Shown here piece after piece: positions 35,809-48,404 of a stretch of DNA of 64,000 bases. The stretch comes from Mytilus edulis. Lineage: Eukaryota; Mollusca; Bivalvia; Mytilida; Mytilidae. Position 1 is the stretch's first letter, and each line of letters opens with the position of its first letter. The translations under genes were made by a program, and so were the position numbers. The stretch lies in NCBI RefSeq assembly GCF_963676685.1, contig NC_092346.1:92166255-92230254 (forward strand), written 5' to 3'. The notes beneath the pieces are model-generated. The model was not told where the DNA came from and did not search any database. It saw nothing but the letters and a program-made list of their open reading frames with translations.

Positions 35809-36691
35809 TTAATTTGTTTTTTCTTTTTTTTCTTTTTGTTTTGTTTTTGTTTTTATTTTTCTGGCTTATTTTGTTTTGTTCTTCTTATGTCAGCTTGTTG
35901 CCCGTGTGTGTGCAAAAATTAATGTGATTGCATTTTGTTTGGGATATGTCATATAGAATGAATTTAAAAAAGAGAAAAAAATATGTACAATTTACTGTTA
36001 AGTGAGTAGTATTAAAAATGCTTAATAGGCGAGTTTATAGGTAGCTGATATTTTAGTAAAATAGGTTTGTTTTGTTTTAAATAAAGTCTATAAATTGTTT
36101 AAATATTAAACACTATTATGGTCGCCCAAAATTAAATAGGTGTCCTATTAATTAGTCATTTAAAAGTCAACAATATTGTTTTCTGTCATTTCGACATAAT
36201 CAACTGAAAATCCCCAATCTTTTTAATTCTAAAAATAGTTTTAGAAAGTCCACAAAGTAAAAAATAAATCAGATATATTGGGTCAACTAAATGTGAAGGC
36301 CTGACATATATTCACAATCAGCGAGTGTATAATATACTAGTCATAGCATATATAGATGAAATAATTGAAACCCTCGAGTTGAAACCAGTTGTTTTTCAAG
36401 TAAAGGAATAGAGTACAGCACCGACCAGTCATATGTTTTAAAAGGGAAGAGGGGAACTCAGCCTTTATAAACAGATCTTACAATAACAAATTTTAAAGTT
36501 AATAACATAAAAACATACTGGAACGAGAATTTTCTGGATCTTTTTATTGAAGTCATATTTTTTGTTCCTATTTTCTGTAGATGTACATTCTTTGTTCAAA
36601 TTCCACTATTCAGCTCTCGATTCAGCTGACTCAAATTACCAAAACTACATTTTAATGGAATTTTTTTTTATCTCCCGCAAAGATGAATGGT
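35809..36691. repeat. 880-bp duplicated segment, copy 1
   Basis: Nearly identical to 39063-39935 in the same orientation. The differences are a few substitutions and small indels, including loss of about 10 bp around 36375 in the second copy. Both copies contain the candidate exon described next. Confidence 0.9.
36581..36660 (+). CDS. Candidate duplicated exon with a paired-tyrosine motif
   Basis: A good acceptor (CCTATTTTCTGTAG) precedes an open phase-1 frame reading VHSLFKFHYSALDSADSNYQ and NYIL. The second copy begins at 39821. The frame stays open past the likely donor, and no strong donor is present, so the 3' end is uncertain. The tyrosine spacing and position upstream of other tyrosine-rich exons suggest a receptor tail, but it may equally be non-coding. 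Confidence 0.25.
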
Positions 36692-37727
36692 CTGTGCAAC
36701 TATTTAACCTCAGTGGGGTAAAGATAAGGTCTCCTGTCTGAGTGAGGTTTTTTTGGACGCTATCAATCACATTTTGTTTCTAGATTTAAGTCTATAGGGT
36801 ATGGGGAAAATCTGGATTCAGAATATTTTTTTGTCATTTGAATAACCAAATTATGTATCTCTGTATTGACAGTTAACATTGTTTTCCACAGATTTGATAT
36901 TTGCATGAAAAAATAATCAACGTACAGCATGGTTCTAGACGATAGTATTTATGCTACAGTTATTGATGCGTAAGTTGAAACTGACTGCAAGATAATGAAC
37001 AAGATACAGTTAAGGGCAAAAAGTAAAGTAACCGAACTTTGAAGAAAATTCAAAACGGAAAGTCCCTTTAAAATGGCAAAATCAAAAGCTCAAATATATC
37101 AAACGAATGGAAAACAGCTGTCATATTCCTGTTTTGTTTTATGCTTTTGCTTATGTAGAAACATAGAGAAGATTTTTCTAGCTTTCATCGGTAAAGAAAG
37201 AGTAAGTTCACGAAACAAATCAAGCTTTGTTAAATGGTATATAATCTGATTGGTCTCGTATCGCATCTCCGAATCTAATATCTGAGAGTTATTTTTATGT
37301 AGTAGTCTTAAAGTTTAGTTTAATTGGTCTGATGGAAACCAATGTGTTTTAATTTGATAACTGATCTTAAATTGTGTATATGTGACAAATCAAAAATGAA
37401 CATAATGGTGTTTATATTTCATGTAACAAAAACCATACACGCATTTGAGAAAACAAATGACTACTATACACCTTTTACCTTTTTGTAATTACACTGTGAT
37501 ATTTTCACCATGAAACAAAAAATCCCACTTTACAACAAACACATAACAGTCATTAGTACCAATTTGTATGAAAATCATTTATCATTGTTAGCATTAGAAT
37601 AATTGCGTCTCTACACAAGTTCTGTTCCAATCTGTCATGTCATTGCAATCTTTGTCAACATCTCTATGTCGTGCTTATTTTCTTTTAATATCATGTGTCT
37701 AAAAACGTTGGTAGAGCTTCAAATGTA

Positions 37728-38670
37728 TATGTTCCGGACAATATGAGTATTTAGACCATATGGGTATATACTCATATGGTCCGACCATACGCGTATAGTC
37801 CGACCACATACGCGTACGATCCGACCGTACGCGTATGGTTGGGGTAATAAATACGTTTACTTTAAATTCTTTCTAACTCTTCGTAAGTTATGACGCTCCT
37901 TGTTGTCAAGTCCGGAAAATGTAATTTTATCATATTTTCAGAATATAAAAGATAAACTAAATAAACTAAATAAAGAAATAAACAGTTTCACACAGTTAAT
38001 TTTACTCGCTATTTGTAAGTACAGCGTCTGGTGATTTTCCACGTTTATTGCGTCAAGCAGATGATATCACGGGCAAGGACCATAGTTTTTGTTAAGTTGT
38101 CCTGTGTATATAGCGTTCTACAGTCATGTTACAATATTGGAGATCTAATGCTTCTTAAAACACCATAGACACATCGGAATGGCCGAGACCTCAGTATTAC
38201 TGCACGCAGCTGTGGAAAATGCTAGCTTTTCACTCGCAAGCAACAGATGCATGTAACTGAAAAGGATCGTGCACAACAACGACTTGTAAATGCAGAAAAG
38301 CTATGGTACCGTATGGAAGAACATGGCACCCTAAGCATACATGCAGAATACAATTAGCATGAATAGCGATGGACACGTTGATCAACTGACTGTGGCATCT
38401 ATATTGAATGTTTATGTAGCCTGTGAATTATAAAATTAATACATTTATACGTAATCTTCATTGTTTTTTTAAGATAAAGTTTATTCTATTATTGAAACGT
38501 TTCTAATGCATATTTCAAAAAAAAACATACCTATATGGTCCAAATACTCATATGGGCTGGCCCGTTAATAACAAAACGAGTATATAATCATATGGTCCGA
38601 CCATATGAGTATACGCATATGGTTATGACCATACGCGTATGGTCCAAATACTCATATGGTCTGGAACATA
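37728..38670. mobile_element. Palindromic TA-flanked foldback element, copy B
   Basis: Ends TATGTTCCGGAC and GTCTGGAACATA are each flanked by TA. Arms of ACTCATATGG and CATACGCGTATGG palindromes match copy A (21667-22447). The 600-bp interior is unrelated to that of copy A and contains no ORF I recognise. TA flanks suggest a mariner-type target, though the flanking sequence is AT-rich. Confidence 0.72.
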
Positions 38671-38739
38671 TATATATTTGATATTCACGTCGTTTTAAAA
38701 CCTTAAAATCAAATTACATTTTCGCATTTTTATTTCCAG

Positions 38740-38777
38740 AAATGAATTACAACCAGGAAATACAAGAACAAACAGAG
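38740..38777 (+). CDS. Tentative 38-bp exon upstream of the acidic gene
   Basis: Acceptor TTTATTTCCAG and donor GTAACC bracket a frame reading NELQPGNTRTNR that starts in phase 2 and ends in phase 1, which fits the next exon at 40881. Too short to be secure. Confidence 0.25.
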
Positions 38778-39062
38778 GTAACCCTTGTTTTTATAATGAT
38801 TTTTATCAGGTTGTGTGTCAATTAAAAATCAATAAGATCATAGAACGTCTAATTGTTATTATTGTGCGAGGCATGCATCTGAGTAGAAACAGGTTCAGCA
38901 TATAACATGTGTGCATTTCAAATCCACCTTTTACTTAAGATACAATTAAAGTACAGTTTATTAATTAAAATTACAAACATACTCCAAGAAAATTCAAAAC
39001 GGCTAGTCCCTTAACAATTAGCAAAAATCAAAAGCACAAACACATTAATCGAATGGATCACA

Positions 39063-39935
39063 TTAGTTTGTTTTTTCGTTATTTTGTTTTTGTTTGTTTT
39101 TGTTTTTATTTTTCTGGCTTATTTTGTTTTGTTCTTCTTATGTCAGCTTGTTGCCCGTGTGTGTGCAAAAATTAATGTGATTGCATTTTGTTTGGGATAT
39201 GTCATATAAAATGAATTTAAAAAAGAGAAAATATATGTACAATTTACTGTTAAGTGAGTAGTATTTAAAATGCTTAATAGGCGAGTTTATAGGTAGCTGA
39301 TATTTTAGTAAAATAGGTTTGTTTTGTTTTAAATAAAGTCTATAAATTGTTTAAATATTAAACACTATTATGGTCGCCCAAAATTAAATAGGTGTCCTAT
39401 TAATTAGTCATTTAAAAGTCAACAATATTGTTTTCTGTCATTTCGACATAATCAACTGAAAATCCCCAATCTTTTTAATTCTAAAAATAGTTTTAGAAAG
39501 TCCACAAAGTAAAAAATAAATCAGATATATTGGGTCAACTAAATGTGAAGGCCTGACATATATTCACAATCAGCGAGTGTATAATATATTAGTCATAGCA
39601 TATATAGATAAAATAATTGAAACCAGTTGTTTTTCAAGTAAAGGAATAAACATTACAGCACCGACCAGTCATATGTTTTTAAAGGGAAGAAGAGAACTCA
39701 GCCTTTATAAACAGATATTAAAATAACAAATTTTAAAGTTAATAACATAATAACATACTGGAACGAGATTTTTCTGGATCTTTTTATTGAAGTCGTATTT
39801 TTTGTTCCTATTTTCTGTAGATGTACACTCTTTGTTCAAATTCCACTATTCAGCTCTCGATTCAGCTGACTCAAATTACCAAAACTACATTTTGATGAAA
39901 TTATATTTTTTTTTATCTCCTGCAAAGATGAATGG
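39063..39935. repeat. 880-bp duplicated segment, copy 2
   Basis: Second copy of 35809-36691, offset by about 3.25 kb. The foldback element at 37728-38670 lies between the two copies. Confidence 0.9.
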
Positions 39936-40219
39936 TGGGTACAGAATTTGACATTGTATTATAATCTTAAGAATCCTTACTATGAGAATAGAATGAAATT
40001 CCTGTGTAAGACTTTTCATGTTAATAAAGAAAATTGTGTGTTTTATCATAGTAAAAGCTTTATTTGCTAAAAAAAAAACCTTATTTTTATTGTTTATTAA
40101 TTTTCTATCAACTTAGCCATATACGGGGAGATTACTCAGATAAAGTAGTTTTTATAAAAGGAAGTGTTGTTAATTTACCTATTTTGATATGCAGCAAGAC
40201 AACAAGTCGACTGACCCTA

Positions 40220-40470
40220 TGTTTTTCTTTTTCCTAAAAACACGACCAGTTCAACATGTAGAATAGGATCTGCTTACCATTCCGGAGAACCTGAAATCAC
40301 CCCCGAGTTTTACCTACGGTCGTGTTGCTCAGTCATGTATAGTCTTCTTTGTTTTGATTCGTGTACTATTGTTTGTTTATTGGTCTTTTTCTTTTCATAG
40401 CCATGGTGTTGTCTGTTAATTTTGGACATATGAGTTTGAATTTCCCGCTGGTATCTTTCATCGTTCTTTG
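40220..40470 (+). repeat. Fragment of the GGATCTGCTTACC inverted-repeat family
   Basis: Contains GGATCTGCTTACCATTCC, CACGACC/GTCGTGTTG and CATAGCCATGGTGTTGTC blocks that match the right arm of the element at 53795-54813 and, inverted, 58140-58410. Confidence 0.65.
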
Positions 40471-40583
40471 CCTCCACTTTTGCTCCAAAATTTTGACAAA
40501 ATTAATACTGGTTGAAATTCGAAATTTGAGAGATTGACGTATAAGTGAAACCTTCTGATTCTATTTTATTGTGAAATTTTCAG

Positions 40584-40657
40584 AATTGTGTGCATTACAC
40601 GTTTGATAAAAAGGAGACGAAAGGGCATGTTTTGCTTGAATTCTAAATGCTTCAAAG
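40584..40657 (+). CDS. Tentative juxtamembrane exon
   Basis: After acceptor AAATTTTCAG an open phase-2 frame reads IVCITRLIKRRRKGMFCL, like the inner end of a membrane helix followed by a basic stretch. A weak donor (AAAG, GTTTGA) ends it in phase 1, which fits the next exon at 40881. It competes with the 38740 exon for the same place in a transcript. Confidence 0.25.
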
Positions 40658-40880
40658 GTTTGAGACGAGGCTTTGTCATATCTCCTTCGTTCATTACTGA
40701 ATACAAGTATCAGTTAAACCACACATCAAGTGTAATTGTTGTACCACTGGTTAACGGAGTTTTTCTTTGAATAACATGTGAGTTTTATAACCTCATTACT
40801 TCAAACACAATTCCAACAGCACATATAAACAGTTTATAAAGAAGCAAATATGCTTTAACCTTTAAATCATTTTTTTTTAG

Positions 40881-41015
40881 AAATTTCAGAAGATGAAAAA
40901 AATAATAACATACCAGACAACATTTCAAATTCTCCTTGTGTAGTGACTGGTAGCAATCTCTTACAATCATGTGAAAGCACAACACAATATTTAGATTACG
41001 AAAGTGAATCAGATG
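40881..41015 (+). CDS. Acidic gene exon 1 (of those placed)
   Basis: A strong pyrimidine tract and AG precede a frame reading ISEDEKNNN...STTQYLDYESESD; donor GTAAGT. Phase 1 to 1. Confidence 0.65.
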
Positions 41016-44000
41016 GTAAGTATACACATTTATAATTTCATTTGAAAAAATTAGGGTATGCAAAAGGCAGTCGAATTAAACCAATTTCAATGACTTTATC
41101 TATATCTTAAGGAGGTAAAAAAACCTCGAGAAGTAACAATTTAAAAGTAAATTATTTGACAATCTTTAAAAAATATTAATTTGAAATTGAATTAATTATT
41201 TAACACATTCATACTAAAGCTTTTCATGTCTTGAAAAATGGAAATGGGAAATGAGACAACAACCCGACCATAGAACAAACAACAGCAGAAGGTTACTAAT
41301 AGGTCTTCAATGCAGCGCGAAAATCCCGCACCCGGAGGCAGTCCTTTAGCTGACCCCTAAACAAATATATACTAGTTCAGTGGCAATGGACGTCATACTA
41401 AACTCCAAATTATACACAAGAAACTAAAATTAAAAATCATGCAAGACTAACAAAGGCCACAGGCTCCTGATTTGGGAAAGGCGCAAAAATGCGGCGGGGT
41501 TTTACATGTTTTTTTACATCTCCACCCTCCCCCTATACCTCTAGCCAATGTAGAAAAGTAAACGCATAACAATACGCACAGTAAAATTCAGTTCAAGAGA
41601 AGTCCGAGTCCGATGTCAGAAGAGGTAACAAAAGAAAATAAACAAAATGACTATAATACATAAATAACAACAGACTACTAGCAGTTACTGACATGTCAGC
41701 TCCAGACCTCAATTAAAAGGATTGAAAGATTATGTCTTTATCATATGAATATCAGGCACGATCTCTCCCGTTAGGGTTTAAGTATTATACCATCATAAAA
41801 TATATGAGAAGAACATAACCCGTGTCATTCCAACAACTAGTTTTTAAATAAATGTGTTTAATTCCGATGCAAAGACCCTATAAGTGAATCAATATTAAAA
41901 CCAAAATATGCAATCTTCAATGACCTGACAACGGTATCGTAACTATATCCCTTCTTAATAAGTCTGTTTAATAACATTCCATGTACTTTATTATATAGTA
42001 AAATATAAATTAATGTTATTTGGAGTCACAAAAAGTTTTGTTATGTTTAGAATATTTTATTTGTACCTGTACAGTTTGTGTTTGTGTTTTAAGAAATAAA
42101 TGCAACAACAAAAAAATTAAATAAAAATGTAAATTTTATATCTGTGTGTAAAATGTATTTTTATTCTGGGTTGTTGCAGACGAAACATATTTCGATTGCA
42201 AGGATGAGACGCCCGTGAGTACAGTAGATAAATACACTGGGTTAACAAAAGAATCAGACGCAAATGAAAATGAGCTGGTGGTTTACAAAAGACAAGGTAT
42301 AGTTTCAATGTTATTTGGATAGTTATACAGAAAGAAATCATCCAAAAGCAAAGAAATCTGAATAAATAGTCATGAACAAAATTATGGAGAACTCAAACTG
42401 AACAGTCTATATAAAAAAGAAGATGTGGTATGATTGCCAATGAGACAACTATCCACAAAAGACCAAAATGACACAGACATTAACAACTATAGGTCATCGT
42501 ACGGCCTCCCACAATGAGCAAAGCCCATACCGCATATTCTGCTATAATAGGCCCCGATAAGACAATGTAAAACAATTCAAACGAGAAAACTAACGGCCTT
42601 ATTTATGTAAAAAAATGAACGAAAAACAAATATGTAACACATAAACAAACGACAACCACTGAATTACAGGCTCCTGACTTGGGACAGGCACATACATAAA
42701 TAATGTGGAGGGGTAAAACTTGTAAGAGGGATCCTAACCCTCCCCTAACCTGGGACAGTGGTATAACAGTACAACATAAGAACGAACTATAAAAATCAGT
42801 TGAAAAAGGCTAAACTCATCAGATGAATATGCCCATTTGCTACCGTGAATAAGCCAGATAAGGCATTTTCATAGTTATTGTTGCAATAAGGAAATTATAG
42901 TGATAGAAGTTTACCGATATTGAAATGCGGTAAATCAATTAAGTAGAGACTAATTGAGGTAATAAACACAAACTGAAGGAATCGCCTGATACAAAAAAGG
43001 ATTACGACTATAGGTGTGTCGCAATAAGACCACAAAAATATATCGTTAGCCGAAAACCTCGTTAAAAAAATAGAAGAATATTGTTTAATAAACTAATTTG
43101 AAAAAAGAATAAAATTTCATAATAGTTAGTATTTACACGTTTCTTTTTTGTTTTTATTTATTTGTGTTCTGTCAGTGGCTCCACGTAGATCCACGCCATC
43201 TTAGCTCGGCCAGTTTGAAAAAGACATAACAACACAGTTTATAAGGTTGATATTTTTTTTGATTGCTTTTATGTTAGAACTTGTGGTCCTTCATTGTTAG
43301 AATTCAAGTGCATCATCATGCATAACTTTGCAATTCAGTAAGAGAATTCTATCAAAGTTGTGATTTGTTTTCATTTTGTGGTTGAAGATTCCAAGTTGAA
43401 AGGTGACGATGATACATCTGAACAAGATCACAATTTTGACAGCGATTTTGTATATGACGAGGTAGACAGCAATACGGAAGTAATCAAAGGTACTGAGTAT
43501 TACAAAATCGATTAACTTACAGTATTGTTTCTTATGATTTTGATATCTAATTTTTTATTTGGATATCTATAAGCTATATTGATATTATTTCTCACTTGTG
43601 ATTATTATAACGTCTTTATCCATTTACTTTAGACGTTAAATATGTTCCTTATCGCAGGCTGTTACAACTCTAAAGACACTTGATTGTCTTTAAATTTTAT
43701 TACAGAGATATTATTTATTGCGGTATCAACTCAATAGTGATCCATAATTACGCTTTTTGGAATTTCTGTTTTATACAGTCAGTTATCTGCTTAAAAGAAC
43801 CGTTGAGTTGCGAAGACAGTTATTATTTCAATGTTCTTCATTCGATGTCATAATACAATTTTTAACACTAGAAAGTGTCCAATTAAGAAAAGATACTTCC
43901 AACAATAAATGCAAGGGCAGAAAAAGTATGTTTTTGTAATACTTTGAACTAGCTCTTAGTAATTACGTGTATGTAAATTCTTCTATACAAAAGGTAAAAC

Positions 44001-46334
44001 AATGTACAAAATACTTTTGACCGTCTGCTCTGCTCAGTTATTAATTTTTGTCGGTCACACAGAGCTGTCGGAAAGATCAGAAACCTGAGATTAGCCTTGT
44101 TTATGAACGATTTCTTTTGAAGTTGACGGTAAATGGGTTTTTTTTTCTTTTTAATTATGTTGTTTATCTTTTTATAAACACCGATACAATACAATATTTT
44201 ATTAACGTCTCACCTTTGACAAAGCAATACATAATGGTTAGTTTGATGTCATCATTTCTGAAAATACTTAGCATATGGTTAATGTGTAATGAGGGTGTTT
44301 TAATCAAAACATACAATAGATTAATCAGTTTGTTTTTCATTAGTTTGATGTGTTTGAATTTGAGATTTCCAAATTCCATTTTCATTTTCATTTTTATTTC
44401 AATCTTTTACTGTTGTAGAACAAAATGAAGATATAAACAGCTCAGATACAGAACATATAAATGATGAAGTACAAAGAAGTAAAGGTATCTTACAAAATAA
44501 AAATGCGTAGAATAAGATTTTAGTAATGTTTCTCAAATTATTTTTGAAACATGCTGTTTCTATCCAAAAGCAGGAAACATCGGCATGTCATTTCATTATC
44601 ATAACTGGTTAGCTGTAAAAATGTCAAAACGTGTTACGTTTGAACAATTCTTGATTGGTCTAATTCTTAATACGTAATATTTTGTTTTAGTTGATGTGAA
44701 AATTATACGTTTACATGTTAACCATACACATTATTGCATGTTTACTTTTCAGGTACAGACGCTGACAAATACGACACAATATTCGATCTGCAACATTTTG
44801 AGAAGAGAGATGTCATTATTGGATATGTCCTTGACGTAACAGAGATAGGTATACCTTGTTAAAGTTTTAAAAACCAAATAAAAGTATACAAAATCTGTAA
44901 CAGGTTTTACACAGAAACAATTTTTAACTATGTTTATTTCAGAAAAGGTAGACTTGGTTAAATATACCAGTTAAAAACAATATGTAAAATATAAATTAAA
45001 AAAACTTAAACAACAGTAGTTTAAGAGGCGAAATCAAATTGAATAGTAATTAATTAACTAATTTAAAAATGTCATAAGTATTTTTGCGACACAATAAAAG
45101 TTAATATGATATAATTAGAATAAGCTTCCTTAACGCTTTTGAATAACAGTTCTACTTTATTTGTTTTGATGTTTTAGAAACGTCAGAAATATCGAACCCT
45201 ACAATATATTATACTAACACAAAGGCGAATAATGAAATCCATGCAGAGTACAGCAAAGGCAATACTGATGATAAAAAGGAAGTTGTTGATATACAAGAAA
45301 AAGAACACGGTTTTATTGGCATGGATGATAAAAAAGCAGTTGATGATTATCCAGTCAAAAAAGAGGCTGAAAATGCAGCTGATGAAAGTCAAGAAAATAA
45401 ACATGATATATATTGTAAAAATGCAGTTGACGAAAGTGAAGGGAAAGACAATGAAAGGGTTGGTAATAAGGCGGCTAATAAAATCCGACGACAGGCTGCG
45501 AATATGTTCGACGAAAGTTGTGAAAGGCTAGAGGAAGAAGATGCTATTGTTTGTGAACTACACTTTGTAATTCAAGATGATAATGATGATGGTGAAATGG
45601 TCGTTGGTGAAATTCTACGTGAAGCTGATGCTATTGTTGGTAAACGAGAAGATGTTGAGATATCAGAAAATGATGATGAAATTGATTTTGAAAGTGGAGT
45701 GGTTACGGAAAAGGGCTATTATAATGAAATTGTTGATGAAATGTCCGCTGATGGTATGAACGCAGTAGAAGATGAAATTTATGATAAAGAGACAGTTGAA
45801 GAAACACAAAAAAATGAAATCCAAGACAAACATGGTGATATGGATAGTATAAAGGAAGTTTGCGACTTTATAAAACTAAACGAAGAGATAATTGGTAGAA
45901 TACAAGGATGCACAGATGCTATTGATGTTGAAGAGGTTGATAGCAAGATCGTAAATATTATAAAAGGCGAAGAGGTCAAAAGTGAAAATGTAGGTGAAAA
46001 TGCTGCTTCTACTTGTAAACAAGTAGTTGTTGAAATCCTTGAAGCAGATGCTGATATTTATGATACAAAGGCTATGAAAGGTATTAATAACAAGAAAGAT
46101 GTCATCGTTTTTCAAAAAGCAATGAATGAAGTAAGAGCAGCTAATGATAAAAATCAAAAGGGATCAAATGAATATGACAACGACAAGGAGGACTTTTCTT
46201 CCACAGACAAAAATATAAAAGGTATGAAAGAGTTGACGCCTAAAAGTACGATTTTTTTAAAGGGTAAGCTTTTAATTAATAACAAGTCTCGCCGTCTACA
46301 TCACCATGCAAAGTTCTTAAATTCTAATTCGTAA
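40881..46334 (+). CDS. Acidic, tyrosine-motif-rich protein, likely receptor tail (partial)
   Basis: Seven exons (40881-41015, 42180-42296, 43388-43489, 44419-44484, 44753-44848, 45178 on) each have good AG and GT sites; the first six are phase 1 at both ends, and the last reads to a stop at 46334. The product is very rich in D, E and N and has no hydrophobic segment. Motifs of the form YxxPhi recur: YTGL (exon 2), YDEV (exon 3) and YDTI (exon 5), plus QYLDYESESD and ETYFDC. Such motifs in a chain of symmetric exons are what SH2-binding or endocytic tails of membrane receptors look like. I do not recognise a family. The 5' end is missing or unplaced; candidates are at 36581, 38740 and 40584. 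The last exon has two phase-1 donors (after 46221 and 46263), so it may continue into 47816 instead of stopping. Confidence 0.62.
41235..41970 (+). repeat. 3' region of a reverse-transcriptase element
   Basis: Matches 48965-49500 and 49520-50100, which lie next to the reverse transcriptase at 50339-50977. It includes the ACAACAACCCGACCATAGAA start and the GACCCTATAAGTGAATCAAT end block. It is an isolated piece in an intron of the acidic gene. Confidence 0.7.
42180..42296 (+). CDS. Acidic gene exon 2
   Basis: Reads DETYFDCKDETP, then DKYTGLTKESDANENELVV. Acceptor TTGTTGCAG, donor GTATAG, phase 1 to 1. A repeat family 3 copy and a transposon-derived repeat flank it in the introns. Confidence 0.65.
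42420..42790 (+). repeat. Dispersed mussel repeat family 3, full copy
   Basis: Same family as 27783-28040 and longer here, extending through the GACAACCACTGAATTACAGG segment to a CCTGGGACAGTGG-type block. In the intron after acidic-gene exon 2. Confidence 0.78.
43388..43489 (+). CDS. Acidic gene exon 3
   Basis: Reads DSKLKGDDDTSEQDHNFDSD, then FVYDEVDSNTEVIK. Donor GTACTG, phase 1 to 1. Confidence 0.62.
44419..44484 (+). CDS. Acidic gene exon 4
   Basis: A 66-bp exon reading EQNEDINSSDTEHINDEVQR. Acceptor TGTTGTAG, phase 1 to 1. Confidence 0.58.
44753..44848 (+). CDS. Acidic gene exon 5
   Basis: Reads GTDADKYDTIFDLQHFEKRD, then VIIGYVLDVTEI, the least acidic and most fold-like part of the protein. 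Acceptor TACTTTTCAG, donor GTATAC, phase 1 to 1. Confidence 0.62.
45178..46334 (+). CDS. Acidic gene large exon with stop
   Basis: A frame of 385 codons from acceptor GATGTTTTAG, dense in D/E/N/K with recurring short DE-rich units and few hydrophobics. It begins ETSEISNPTIYYTNTKANNE. The frame stops at 46332-46334, after a short basic end that looks unlike the rest. That, plus donors GTATGA (46222) and GTAAGC (46264), suggests the coding exon may really end earlier. Confidence 0.62.
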
Positions 46335-47815
46335 ACTCAAACGAACATAAAATATCTCAAATAACCACAAACTCTTACATGGGAGACGCCACTTGCAGAG
46401 ACAAGCGCACATTTTATTATAAATATAATATGAGTATGATATTGTTGAAAGGCCATATAAATATACAGCTATTAAGCAGCTTGTACTGGTTTCCCCATAC
46501 TTGCGGTCCACAAATCTGAAAAGAAATAATATGATTAATAATATTATTTATTTTGCAAAATGCTACTGTACACTTTGACTGCAATGGCTCGAATGACTTT
46601 AAACCGCATGAATTCGCTCGTGCATGAACTCAATATCCCAATCGAACCGACCTTACTATAATTGACCAATTAACGTGTTAACAATAAACAAACAACATTT
46701 TACATGTTCGATTTTGTACAACTTTGATAAATACATTAATATTTTATATGTAGAAAAAACGCTCTCATTAGATGAAGCATGATACAACTAGTACAATTAA
46801 GAGACTGTAACTTTTCAAGGTTATTCTTTTACTTTTGCACCCAAGAGATATGTCAAATCCGAGTGATCAAAGGAATATAGAGGCAAATCATATTTTTCTT
46901 AATTATGAAAAACATGACTTAACGCGTGACCATTTTGAAAAAAGGGCAGTGGTATGATTGAAAATTAGACAACTATCCAACATAGTGCGAATGATTTGGA
47001 TGCACGAAAATATAGACAACCGTAATACCTTCAACAAGGAGAAAAACGCATACCGTATAGTCGGGTGAAAACGCCCCGACAAGAAAAATACGAAATATTG
47101 TTTTTGTGGGAAAACTAACGGCTTAATTTAAAACAAAACAATATACGAAAAACAAATATATGACCGTTGGTTGTCCTGTTTGAATTGTTTTACTGTGGCC
47201 TGTTTGTTACTCTTTACAGCCCTCTGTTCCGTCTGAACCAAGGCTCCATGTGGAAGGTCATACTTTGACATATAATTGTTTACTTTTTACGAATTGTGAC
47301 TTGGATGGAAAGTTGTCTCATTTGCACTCATACCACATCTTCTTGTTTATAGTTTATATTACAGTCATGAGCCAATGAACATATTAGCTTGTATTACAAA
47401 CGTTCATTTTGTGATAAAATTTTATACCTTATGACCTAATTTGTCACCTCCAAATCGATTTTTTTAAACGGATTTCAGTTATATTCAGTTGTTTAACCGT
47501 TTAAACATCAGTCATCAAATCTTTCCATAGCCAGGTATACAAGCCAACATATCAAGAAATTTCAGTTGAATCTTTGTAAGATAATAAAGAGATATAATGA
47601 AATCAAAATATGCATGGTAGATAAGCAAAAAGAACACACATCAGCCATTTGTGTAATATATGCTCTTCAAATTTGTATTTGTTTGGTTTTTGAACTATTT
47701 TGATATGAGCGTCACTGATGAGTCTTATGTCGACGAAACGCGCGTCTGGCATACTAAATTATAATCCTGGTACCTTTGATAACTATTTATCAAAATATCA
47801 TCAATCTTTTTTTAG
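46335..47815. other. Non-coding interval with repeats
   Basis: No exon is supported. 46945-47165 is a diverged family 3 repeat, 47165-47350 is family 1, and 47700-47790 is a fragment with GTCGACGAAACGCGCGTCTG that recurs in diverged form at about 59310-59440. Confidence 0.6.
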
Positions 47816-47882
47816 GCAACACTTTTTGTCATCTGGAGGATATTAGCACGCAACCCTCCCAGAAAACCTGGTTTACGACAAG
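47816..47882 (+). CDS. Candidate linker exon
   Basis: Bracketed by CTTTTTTTAG and GTACGT. In phase 1 to 2 it reads NTFCHLEDISTQPSQKTWFT; phase 0 to 1 is also open. Only the first fits the exon at 48098. It contains no ATG in that frame, so it needs an upstream coding exon. Confidence 0.4.
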
Positions 47883-48097
47883 GTACGTATGATATATAGC
47901 GGAATATGTCCGAATGTAAACAGAAAAACAGTTTGTCTACAAAAAATAGTAGTAAAATGTATTGACAGTATAGCCTATTCAAACCGATTGATGAAATGTA
48001 ATTCTACATATTGACCTTCTTTCAAACTATGAATAAAATAATTACAAAACTTAAAAGATCCGTTTTTAGGTATTAAGATATCTAATTTATATTTCAG

Positions 48098-48183
48098 AGA
48101 TTGGAAATTTTTGAAAGCACTTTTGATTTTATTATGTAGTATCCCGTTTACAAGAGGAGCGAATAATGCAATTCCAAGAAAAG
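48098..48183 (+). CDS. Candidate hydrophobic exon upstream of Ig receptor 1
   Basis: Acceptor TATATTTCAG and donor GTAATT. The only fully open frame (phase 2 to 1) reads DWKFLKALLILLCSIPFTRG, then ANNAIPRK, like a signal peptide or membrane segment with a small-residue cleavage site. Phase 1 at its end fits the Ig exon at 53291. The Met for a signal peptide is not in this exon. Confidence 0.42.
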
Positions 48184-48404
48184 GTAATTTATAAGAAAAG
48201 AAAACAACACTTTATAAATGGCATGTGTCTGAAGTGCTTTTTTTCTTAATTAAGCACGCTCAAAACCGAATACTTGAAATCCAAGGACGTGTGAGAACAT
48301 TAACAGTGCTTTATTATCAAAAAAGGACATCAACGTTACCAAATTGGTCAACATTGACTGCGGTAGTTTCAGCCTTAATTTTTGTATTATAAAAGATTGT
48401 ATAA

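Noticed and set aside
44048-44428. Plus-strand ORF of 126 codons
   Set aside because: AT-rich, hydrophobic by composition, lies across an intron and the true exon at 44419-44484 in another frame; no motif.
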